From Rickettsiales bacterium (GTDB lineage: Bacteria > Pseudomonadota > Alphaproteobacteria > Rickettsiales > UBA1997): a stretch of 11,083 nt of DNA. Below are positions 6,063-11,083 of this stretch, one piece after another. The position numbers were made by a program, and so were the translations under genes. The stretch covers positions 1 to 11,083 of the forward strand of contig JAITOR010000017.1 of the NCBI GenBank assembly GCA_031289855.1, written 5' to 3'. The notes beneath the pieces are model-generated. The model was not told the DNA's origin, did not search any database, and was given only the letters and a program-made list of their open reading frames with translations. The stretch's first letter is position 1, and every line of letters begins with the position of its first letter.

Positions 6063-6344
6063 TTATTTTACTTTTTTAAGATATTTTTTTAATTTATTTA
6101 CATATAATATTTTTCTGTTCTCATGATGTAAAAATTTTAATTTTTTTCTATCAATATTTAACATCAAAATATTTGTTACTTTGTTATTTTTTGCCATTTC
6201 TCTTAAAATATTTTTTGTTAAACTATCTATTTTATTTAGTTCTTTAAATAAGTTATTATCAGTATTTTTTGCAAATTCTATAATAGAACTTTTATAGGTG
6301 TTCTTTTTTTTGATATTTAAAAAAATTACATTTTTTTCTTTCAT
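6063..6344 (-). CDS. Small Lys-rich protein of unknown function, coupled to proS
   Basis: I do not recognise it. 93 residues, very rich in Lys and Asn, no signal peptide, no membrane segment and no Cys. The centre (NLFKELNKIDSLTKNI) looks helical, and NVIFLNIKK and VTNILMLNIDRKK could be strands. Its ATG follows the proS stop directly (TAA then ATG, no gap), so it should be translated by ribosomes finishing proS. This supports it as a real gene and not a chance frame. It ends one base from the tolR stop on the other strand, with no terminator between, so the two transcripts should run into each other. A role linked to ProRS or tRNA is possible, but only position suggests it. Confidence 0.6.
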   Translation of the reverse strand: MKEKNVIFLNIKKKNTYKSSIIEFAKNTDNNLFKELNKIDSLTKNILREMAKNNKVTNILMLNIDRKKLKFLHHENRKILYVNKLKKYLKKVK

Positions 6345-7766
6345 TTAATAAGCCTTTCCAATTATTATTCTATCTTTTAATTCAAATGGTTTGTTTCTGT
6401 AAGAAACGGAATTTTCTTCCATAATTTTTTCCAATTCTTTGTTCTGCCATAAAGATGCTGGAATACTGATAAATACTTTATCTTTTATTATTTTTTTAAT
6501 TTCTTCTATATTTTCCACCTGTTTTGTGTTTTTGTATAAATTTTCTTTGCTTTTTTGTAATAAATTATTTTGCAATTCATCCAATTCGTTTTGATATTTA
6601 TTTACAAAATCATCAAAACTCACATTATTTTTTTCCAAAATTTTATCTCGTCTAACATAAAAAATTGAGTTATTTTCTGTATCTCTTTCGCCAATTTCAA
6701 GCCTCAAAGGAGCACCTTTTCTAACCCAATTCCATTTTTTATTTTGCGGACTATCATAGCCATTGTCAATATAAACATCACATTTGATAGCATTTTTAAT
6801 TTTATTACAATATTCCAATATTGTGGACTTTTTATCTTCATTATGTATCACTGGAATTATCACAATTGGATACGGTGCAATTTTTGGTGGTAAAACAAGC
6901 CCATCATCATCACTATGGCTCATAATCAAAGCACCAATACTTCTTGTGGAAAAGCCCCACGAAGTAGAATAGGCAAATTGTTCTTTTCCATTTTCATCAG
7001 TAAATTTAATATCGCTAGATTTTGTGAAATGTTGCCCCAAATTATGCGACGTAGCAAATTGCACGGCTTTACCATCTTGCATCATGGGTTCCAGGCTATA
7101 AGTTTTATCTGCACCTGCAAATTTTTCATCATCTGTTTTTTGTCCAATATAACTATAAATTGCCATATAATTTTCTGCCAAATCTTTGTATACATTTAAA
7201 AATGTTTTTGCATTTTCCTCGGCTCCATCATTATCTTTAAATACACAATGTCCTTCTTGCCAAAAAAATTCTACACTTCGCAAAAATAATCTTGTTCGCA
7301 TTTCCCATCGAAACACATTACCCCATTGATTTATCAAGAGTGGAAGATCTCTGTAAGAATTTATCCATTTACTAAAACTTTCTCCAATAATTGTTTCACT
7401 GGTGGGACGAAGAATGTAAGGTTTTTCCAACTTACTATTGGGATCAGGAATTAAAGTCCCTTTGTCCTGCACCAACCTGTGATGTGTAATTACCACGCAT
7501 TCTTTGGCAAAACCTGCCACATGTTCTGCCTCCTTTTCCAACAATTCCACTGGAATTAATGCTGGGAATAATGCATTTTGCACTCCAAGTTCCTTAATTT
7601 TTTTATCAAAAATATTTTTTATATTTTCCCAAATTGCATTCCCATAAGGTTTTACAACCATTGAACCTCTACTTAAAGAAGTTTCTGCCAAATCTGCTTT
7701 ATCAACAACCTCCTGATACCAATCAGGAAAATTTTGTTCTCTTGTAATATTTAAGGCATTTTTCAT
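6345..7766 (-). CDS. proS: Prolyl-tRNA synthetase, archaeal/eukaryotic-like type
   Basis: Charges tRNA-Pro with proline in an ATP-dependent class II reaction. 473 residues. Motifs in order: SRGSMVVKPYGNAIWENI (motif 1 region, residues 32-49), RPTSET (120-125), VFRWEMRTRLFLRSVEFFWQ plus EGH (motif 2, 151-173), MMQDGKAVQFATSHNLGQ, and GFSTRSIGALIM (motif 3, 271-282). The order, the lack of an editing (INS) domain between motifs 2 and 3, and the C-terminal Tyr (GKAY) mark the ProS3 type of archaea, eukaryotes, Mycoplasma and some other bacteria. The usual alphaproteobacterial enzyme is of the bacterial type. The zinc-binding Cys residues of the C-terminal domain are absent and the domain is shortened. 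A -10 TATAAT (7772-7777) ends five bases before the ATG. It is followed directly by a small coupled gene and diverges from pal. Confidence 0.95.
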   Translation of the reverse strand: MKNALNITREQNFPDWYQEVVDKADLAETSLSRGSMVVKPYGNAIWENIKNIFDKKIKELGVQNALFPALIPVELLEKEAEHVAGFAKECVVITHHRLVQDKGTLIPDPNSKLEKPYILRPTSETIIGESFSKWINSYRDLPLLINQWGNVFRWEMRTRLFLRSVEFFWQEGHCVFKDNDGAEENAKTFLNVYKDLAENYMAIYSYIGQKTDDEKFAGADKTYSLEPMMQDGKAVQFATSHNLGQHFTKSSDIKFTDENGKEQFAYSTSWGFSTRSIGALIMSHSDDDGLVLPPKIAPYPIVIIPVIHNEDKKSTILEYCNKIKNAIKCDVYIDNGYDSPQNKKWNWVRKGAPLRLEIGERDTENNSIFYVRRDKILEKNNVSFDDFVNKYQNELDELQNNLLQKSKENLYKNTKQVENIEEIKKIIKDKVFISIPASLWQNKELEKIMEENSVSYRNKPFELKDRIIIGKAY

Positions 7767-7771
7767 ATATT

Positions 7772-7859
7772 ATTATAAAACACATTAGATATTGATAAAA
7801 TAGTATTAAAATAAATTTTGTCAACTTTATTTGACAAATAAAATTTATTGTTGTAATAT
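7772..7859. promoter_or_regulatory. Divergent proS/pal promoter region with shared inverted repeat
   Basis: Plus strand (pal): -35 TTGACA (7831-7836), spacer 17, -10 TAATAT (7854-7859). Minus strand (proS): -35 TTGACA (7819-7824), spacer 16, -10 TATTTT (7797-7802); a second proS candidate is TATAAT (7772-7777), five bases before the ATG, with a poor -35. The two perfect -35 boxes lie back to back six bases apart within a larger imperfect inverted repeat (about 7811-7848). The two promoters may compete for polymerase or share a regulator. Confidence 0.5.
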
Positions 7860-7886
7860 TCAAATATTGAATGTTGGAGATATTGA

Positions 7887-8501
7887 ATGAAAAAAAAGAT
7901 ATTATTATTAGCATTAGTTTTGTTTATTTCAGCCTGTGGTGGTAAAAAAAACCCGGCAGTGGAAGAAATAATTAAAAACTTAGTTTCTAATCCTACAATC
8001 TTAAAAGCAAAAAATAAACAAGCTGCTTGTGAACCTATATTTGTTAGTAAATGTGAAGCAAGATTAACATCCACTAAGGATATCAAAAGTAAAACTTGTG
8101 AAAAGGCTAAAAAGTCCGCTTGTGAAGAGGTTGTAAAAAGAATTGAAAAGCCTACTGTAAGTAGCACTGCTGAACTAACTGATGATAGAGTGTATTTTGA
8201 TTATGATAAATATAATTTAAGATCGGATGCCATAAGCACTTTAAGGAAACAAGTTGTAGCTTTGAAGAGTGAAAAAGGTAAAATTACAATTGAGGGACAT
8301 TGTGATGAAAGGGGAACCAGAGAATATAACATTGCATTGGGTGCAAAAAGAGCAAATGCAGTAAAATCTTATTTAGTTAAGAATGGTGTACCATCAGCAA
8401 AAATCAAAACCATAAGTTATGGAAAAGATAGACCTATAGTTAAGGGAAGTGATGAAGAATCATGGGCTAAAAATAGGACTGCAATTACACTTGTAAAATA
8501 A
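7887..8501 (+). CDS. pal: Peptidoglycan-associated lipoprotein with a Cys-containing linker
   Basis: Outer-membrane lipoprotein that binds peptidoglycan and, in other bacteria, TolB/TolA. The signal peptide MKKKILLLALVLFISAC has the lipobox ISAC with C17 as the lipidated residue. The OmpA-like domain covers about 100-203: VYFDYDKYNLR, then TIEGHCDERGTREYNIALGAKRA (the diaminopimelate-binding loop, 134-156) and ISYGKDRP. At 204 residues it is longer than the usual 150-175. The extra length lies in a Lys-rich linker (about 20-98) with four Cys (C48, C56, C71, C79), which Pal proteins usually lack. ATG 7887 is fixed by GGAGA at 7876-7880 and the signal peptide. The gene is transcribed alone from the shared promoter region and ends at the terminator near 8558. 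It lies some 1.8 kb from tolR, separated by two minus-strand genes. Confidence 0.93.
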   Translation: MKKKILLLALVLFISACGGKKNPAVEEIIKNLVSNPTILKAKNKQAACEPIFVSKCEARLTSTKDIKSKTCEKAKKSACEEVVKRIEKPTVSSTAELTDDRVYFDYDKYNLRSDAISTLRKQVVALKSEKGKITIEGHCDERGTREYNIALGAKRANAVKSYLVKNGVPSAKIKTISYGKDRPIVKGSDEESWAKNRTAITLVK

Positions 8502-8520
8502 AAAAGTTGAAAGGAGAGAG

Positions 8521-8565
8521 ATGATAAAAAACCATATTAATCAATATATGGTTTTTTTGTGGTGA
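8521..8565 (+). other. 14-codon frame with a strong RBS overlapping the pal terminator
   Basis: AAAGGAG lies a few bases before ATG 8521, and the frame MIKNHINQYMVFLW ends at TGA 8563-8565. It covers the whole terminator hairpin. Ribosomes on it could open the hairpin and allow read-through to rseP. It may also be chance. Confidence 0.25.
8526..8558 (+). terminator. Rho-independent terminator after pal
   Basis: Arms AAAAAACCATAT (8526-8537) and ATATGGTTTTTT (8546-8557) enclose an eight-base loop, and the T run ends at 8558. It lies 24 bases after the pal stop. Confidence 0.8.
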
Positions 8566-8574
8566 AAAATAATT

Positions 8575-8602
8575 TTGTGTTTTTAAATTTTCATTATATA
8601 TT
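8575..8602 (+). promoter_or_regulatory. Weak candidate promoter for rseP
   Basis: TTGTGT (8575-8580), spacer 16, TATATT (8597-8602). The stretch is so AT-rich that other -10 choices exist. The ATG at 8626 has no Shine-Dalgarno sequence. Confidence 0.25.
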
Positions 8603-8625
8603 ATATTATAAACTATTAATATTTT

Positions 8626-9735
8626 ATGACATCAATTTTAACTTTTTTATACAATGCTTTTGCTTTCATATTTGTAATTTCATTGCTCGTATTCGTGCAT
8701 GAATTTGGACATTACATTGCATGTGTATGGTGTAAAGTTCGTGTGGCTTCATTTTCAATTGGTATGGGAAAAGAGGTATTTGGTTGGAATAACAAAAGGG
8801 GTGAAAGATGGAAAATATCAATGTTACCAATAGGTGGGTATGTAATGATGTATGGAGATGCCGATGCCAGTTCTGGTACTGCAGATAAAAAATTATTGAA
8901 AACCGTAACAGAAGAGGAAAAAAAAACGATTATTTATTTTCAACCGGCATGGAAAAAACTTATTATAACTGCAATGGGGCCTATTTTTAACCTTGTTTTT
9001 GCAATATTACTATTCGCTTCAATGTATATGACTGATGGAATTTCAATAACAAAGCCCATTATAAGCGATATTTTATCGGAGAGTGCAGCATTCAATGTGT
9101 TACAAAAAAATGATGAAATTATTGAAATAAATGGAGAAAAAATAGATACATTCAATCAAATACAGGCAATAGTTGGTATTGGTAATGGTGAAGTTTTAAA
9201 CATAAAATTTTTGAGAAACGGGGCGAAACAAAATGTTACAATAATTCCAACAAAAAAAATAACAAAAGACATGTTTGGAAATGATATTGAGGGCTATTTT
9301 ATTGGTATCACGTCAACAAATACCGAAAGTAAAAGGTTAAATTTTTTCCAATCAATGGGGCAGGGGATTAAAACCACCTATAAGATTTCAAAAAATACAC
9401 TTGTAGTGTTGGGACAAATGATTGCTGGAAAAAGAGGAGGTGATGGCTTAGGTGGTCCGTTGAAAATTGCTCAATACTCAGCTCAAAGTTTTAATGGTGG
9501 CATTATACTTGTGATTTATTTTCTCGGTATGTTATCTGCTAATCTTGGACTTATGAATTTATTACCAATTCCCGTATTGGATGGCGGACAAATATTCTTT
9601 TTACTCATCGAGATGATTGTTAGACGACCAATTCCTGAAAAAATACAGGAAAGGTTATTACAAGCCGGTATCTGTATATTGCTAACGGTAATGATTTTTG
9701 CTACATTTAATGATGTGAAGGGCTTTTTTAAGTGA
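8626..9735 (+). CDS. rseP: Site-2 zinc metalloprotease RseP
   Basis: Intramembrane protease that cuts membrane-bound regulators (in Escherichia coli the anti-sigma factor RseA) and leftover signal peptides. 369 residues. First membrane helix with HEFGH at 25-29, then a membrane-associated loop with ISMLPIGGYVMMYGD. A second helix is at about 113-133 (MGPIFNLVFAILLFASMYM). One PDZ domain covers about 140-205 (NDEIIEINGEKIDTF). The third helix holds NLLPIPVLDGG, with D319 as the remaining zinc ligand, and a last helix ends the protein. Escherichia coli RseP has two PDZ domains; one is common in alphaproteobacteria. In many of these rseP lies between dxr and bamA; here it follows pal and is followed by ruvX, whose possible GTG start overlaps the stop. 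Confidence 0.93.
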   Translation: MTSILTFLYNAFAFIFVISLLVFVHEFGHYIACVWCKVRVASFSIGMGKEVFGWNNKRGERWKISMLPIGGYVMMYGDADASSGTADKKLLKTVTEEEKKTIIYFQPAWKKLIITAMGPIFNLVFAILLFASMYMTDGISITKPIISDILSESAAFNVLQKNDEIIEINGEKIDTFNQIQAIVGIGNGEVLNIKFLRNGAKQNVTIIPTKKITKDMFGNDIEGYFIGITSTNTESKRLNFFQSMGQGIKTTYKISKNTLVVLGQMIAGKRGGDGLGGPLKIAQYSAQSFNGGIILVIYFLGMLSANLGLMNLLPIPVLDGGQIFFLLIEMIVRRPIPEKIQERLLQAGICILLTVMIFATFNDVKGFFK

Positions 9736-9770
9736 TTTACGATAAAAACGAATTTTGGGAGATGTGTCCT

Positions 9771-10169
9771 ATGGGAAAATTACTTGGGCTCGATGTGGGT
9801 ACAAAAAATATAGGAATTGCAATCACTGATGACACAAGAAAAATATGTATGCCAAGTGAGTTGTTAATACGACAAAGCAATAAAAAGGACTTTGAAGTTT
9901 TGCAAACAATGATTAAAAAAAAGAAAGCGAAAGGCATTGTCGTGGGTTTACCGCTATATTTCAATGATGAAGAAAGTGAAATAACGAAGTTTGTTAAACG
10001 ATTTGCTGAAAATTTAGCAAAAGTTATTGAGATTCCGATGGTTTATTGCAACGAAAGCCTAACAAGTTTTGAGGCTGAAGAGGTAATGAGAGGGGTGGGG
10101 GATATCAAAAAAAATGTTGATAAAATTTCCGCTTCTTATATATTGGAACATTTTTTAGTGCGAATATAG
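9771..10169 (+). CDS. ruvX: Putative pre-16S rRNA nuclease / RuvC-like protein YqgF
   Basis: RNase H-fold protein of the YqgF/RuvX family, linked to 16S rRNA 5'-end maturation and annotated as a Holliday junction resolvase. 132 residues from ATG 9771. Motifs: GLDVGTKNIGIA (first catalytic Asp, D8), GIVVGLPLYF, YCNESLTSFEAEE (catalytic E95) and VDKISASYILEHFL (D117). In the second motif Asn (N94) replaces the Asp of the usual DERLT/DESLT. ATG 9771 is preferred because GGGAG (9757-9761) stands nine bases before it and the conserved strand begins within a few residues. An in-frame GTG at 9732 would add 13 residues and overlap the rseP stop, so coupled translation remains possible. The gene overlaps the convergent GTA-like gene by 15 bases at the 3' end. 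Confidence 0.9.
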   Translation: MGKLLGLDVGTKNIGIAITDDTRKICMPSELLIRQSNKKDFEVLQTMIKKKKAKGIVVGLPLYFNDEESEITKFVKRFAENLAKVIEIPMVYCNESLTSFEAEEVMRGVGDIKKNVDKISASYILEHFLVRI

Positions 10170-10646
10170 ATATGGTTCTCCTCTAAAATTTAGATTATTA
10201 CCAATTTCACAACAATTTTTAAAACTTTTATCACATTTAATTCCAATATAATTTTCTTTATTTAGAGTGCATTTATTATCGCAAAATTCCGCCCTACAAA
10301 ATGGGCTATAAATCGTTCCAATTGTTTTGTTAATTTTGCTTTTCAATCCCTTTACATTTGCCGTAAAAATATTGTTTATATGAGAAATATTCGTTATGTG
10401 GCCATCCATAACATTGATTTTTTCATTGTCTTTAAGAATAAATACTTCCACATTTGCATTGACAAAGTCATCAATATTTTCAACAATTATGTTAGAAATA
10501 ATTACATTATCGGTTTTTATTTGCACTTCGTTGGTCACAAAGGAAATATACAAAACCTCATTGTAAACCATGTTTTGAGAAGCACTGGTAAAAGCAAAAA
10601 TTTCATTGCTTTTGGTGGTAATTTTATAACATTTACATATATTCAT
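10155..10646 (-). CDS. Shortened GTA/phage DUF2163-type tail protein
   Basis: Resembles the DUF2163 / BR0599 protein of alphaproteobacterial gene transfer agents (gene 13 of the Rhodobacter capsulatus GTA), part of the tail tip. The N-terminus NICKCYKITTKSNEIFAFTS matches the family start (C-x-W-x-L-T-x-x-D-G-x-x-xGFT). YSPFCRAEFCDNKC (113-126) matches YxxxCRAxLGDxxC, and CDKSFKNCCEIGNNLNFRGE (138-157) matches CDKRFxTCxxxFxNxxNFRG. At 163 residues it is much shorter than the usual 280-300; the region between the CRAE and CDK motifs is almost all gone. No other GTA gene is visible here. The ATG at 10646 has no ribosome binding site but has CATAAT (10653-10658) six bases upstream. It is an orphan gene, either a working reduced form or a remnant that kept its frame. 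Confidence 0.75.
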   Translation of the reverse strand: MNICKCYKITTKSNEIFAFTSASQNMVYNEVLYISFVTNEVQIKTDNVIISNIIVENIDDFVNANVEVFILKDNEKINVMDGHITNISHINNIFTANVKGLKSKINKTIGTIYSPFCRAEFCDNKCTLNKENYIGIKCDKSFKNCCEIGNNLNFRGEPYLYSH

Positions 10647-10652
10647 GTTTTT

Positions 10653-10658
10653 ATTATG
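10653..10658 (-). promoter_or_regulatory. -10 box for the GTA-like gene, leaderless layout
   Basis: CATAAT on the minus strand ends six bases before the ATG. I find no good -35 at 16-18 bases. GGAAGTA (10677-10683) and TACTTCC (10714-10720) form a seven-base inverted repeat around the expected -35 area. Confidence 0.3.
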
Positions 10659-10789
10659 ACAGATAATATTGATTGCGGAAGTACTAAAATGATAATTATT
10701 TATTTTTTTTATATACTTCCATGATTTACATTTATGATGTATAATATAAATAATATTAACAAAATATAGGAGTATAATTTGAAAAAGAC

Positions 10790-10894
10790 ATGAAAGTTAT
10801 TGTAAAAAATATTGATTTACTAATTTTGATTAAACCATTGTTTTTATTTGCTTTTTATCTTTTGGCCACTTATGATGAAGTTACAATGTTATAA
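10790..10894 (+). CDS. Possible 34-residue hydrophobic peptide
   Basis: ATG 10790 opens a 34-codon frame (MKVIVKNIDLLILIKPLFLF...) with one likely membrane span. TATAAT at 10740-10745 could be its -10. AGGAG (10768-10772) precedes a TTG (10779) that starts a four-codon frame, whose TGA overlaps this ATG as ATGA. I recognise no family. It may be a small membrane protein, the N-terminus of a broken gene, or chance. Apart from this and the repeats listed next, 10659-11083 shows no gene that I can support. Confidence 0.25.
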   Translation: MKVIVKNIDLLILIKPLFLFAFYLLATYDEVTML

Positions 10895-10902
10895 ACCAAT
10901 TA

Positions 10903-10941
10903 TTATTATGAAATTTATTATTGTTATTATGAAATTTATTA
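10903..10941 (+). repeat. Tandem duplication, 18-base unit with 21-base period
   Basis: TTATTATGAAATTTATTA occurs exactly at 10903-10920 and again at 10924-10941, separated by TTG. The period of 21 keeps frame, and each unit supplies an in-frame ATG (10908, 10929). Confidence 0.85.
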
Positions 10942-11083
10942 AATTTAACTTCGCCAGCCCAGAGAGAGAGAGAGAGAGAGAGAGAGAGTAAGAGTAAGTT
11001 TTCTCGCTTATTTCTTTTAATATATTTGATTGGATGTGTGTATGTGATTTCTAATTTTTCATCTCCTGACCTACAGAGATTTA
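10933..11083 (+). CDS. Partial frame with lipoprotein-like signal, cut by window end
   Basis: This frame is open from after a TGA at 10930-10932 to the window edge. After the AG tract it reads SKSKFSRLFLLIYLIGC, a basic stretch, a hydrophobic core and the lipobox LIGC, then VYVISNFSSPDLQRF. No ATG, GTG or TTG lies in this frame before the hydrophobic core, so as it stands it lacks a usable start. With 15 or 12 AG units it would join the ATGs at 10872, 10908 or 10929. The rest of the gene, if there is one, lies outside the window. Confidence 0.3.
10961..10988 (+). repeat. (AG)14 dinucleotide microsatellite
   Basis: Fourteen perfect AG units, followed by TAAGAGTAAG. Perfect dinucleotide runs of this length are rare in bacterial genomes. 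Where they occur they are often prone to slipped-strand change. Near a contig end such a run can also be an assembly artefact. Confidence 0.95.

Larger units (their letters stand above)
10872..10991 (+). other. Short frame running through the AG repeat
   Basis: ATG 10872 opens 39 codons. The peptide begins MMKLQCYKPIIIMKF, passes through the 21-base duplication, reads the AG tract as alternating Glu-Arg, and stops at TAA 10989-10991 directly after the repeat. It overlaps the end of the hydrophobic frame at 10790. I regard it as a candidate 5' part of the frame at 10933-11083 and not a gene in itself. Confidence 0.3.

Noticed and set aside
7763..8167. Minus-strand 134-codon frame across the start of pal
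   Set aside because: It is antisense to the pal signal peptide and linker and crosses both promoters; no family features.
10155..10646. Start of a prophage or complete GTA cluster
   Set aside because: Only one phage-like gene is visible; the flanking genes are ruvX and a stretch with short frames only.
10380..10724. Plus-strand 114-codon frame
   Set aside because: It overlaps the minus-strand GTA-like gene, whose family motifs are clear. The plus frame has the low-complexity, hydrophobic look of an antisense shadow.
10903..10988. CRISPR-like array
   Set aside because: There are only two copies of the 18-base unit with a three-base gap, and a dinucleotide run; there are no spacers and no cas genes.
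10995..11083. Minus-strand AGGAG-ATG near the window end as a gene start
   Set aside because: The frame closes after three codons (ATG AAA AAT TAG).

Overview
The window is an AT-rich (roughly 30% G+C by eye) piece of a Gram-negative chromosome. Genes for lipid A synthesis (lpxB), the Tol-Pal system (tolQ, tolR, pal) and a site-2 protease (rseP) show an outer membrane. A truncated homologue of the gene transfer agent (GTA) DUF2163 protein and the sequence of ribosomal protein L34 point to the Alphaproteobacteria. The low G+C and scattered operons suggest a host-associated or reduced-genome lineage. That placement is inference; no 16S gene is present.

Layout. At 1-1300 there is a probable lipoprotein gene followed by about 550 bases of decayed sequence. 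At 1297-1615 a strong promoter drives rpmH (46 codons) and then tRNA-Pro(UGG), closed by a clear terminator. At 1625-2464 (minus strand) lies an unrecognised HEFGH metallopeptidase with a C-terminal membrane segment, apparently transcribed without a leader. At 2465-4865 is an asd-lpxB operon behind an AT-rich control region with a strong but misplaced ribosome binding site, ending in a possible 26-residue ORF. At 4880-6061 is tolQ-tolR. At 6063-7766 (minus strand) proS is followed directly by a small unknown gene. At 7772-8558 a divergent promoter region precedes pal and its terminator. At 8626-10169 are rseP and ruvX. At 10155-10646 (minus strand) is the shortened GTA-like gene. The last 430 bases hold only short ORFs, a 21-base-period duplication and a perfect (AG)14 tract in front of a partial lipoprotein-like ORF.

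How the genes fit together. Asd feeds the lysine/diaminopimelate branch needed for peptidoglycan. LpxB makes the lipid A disaccharide. TolQ, TolR and Pal tie the outer membrane to peptidoglycan. RseP handles envelope stress. The window is therefore largely envelope housekeeping, with translation genes (rpmH, tRNA-Pro, proS) between. Expected neighbours are missing: rnpA after rpmH, tolA and tolB beside tolQR, and the other lpx genes beside lpxB.

The strongest signals are four. First, TolR lacks the membrane aspartate used for proton coupling, and TolQ has lost the matching Glu and one Thr. Second, ProRS is of the archaeal/eukaryotic-like type although the tRNA-Pro looks bacterial. Third, several genes seem to start at or next to the first transcribed base. 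Fourth, the (AG)14 tract lies where a change in repeat number would switch the frame between a start codon and a downstream lipobox.
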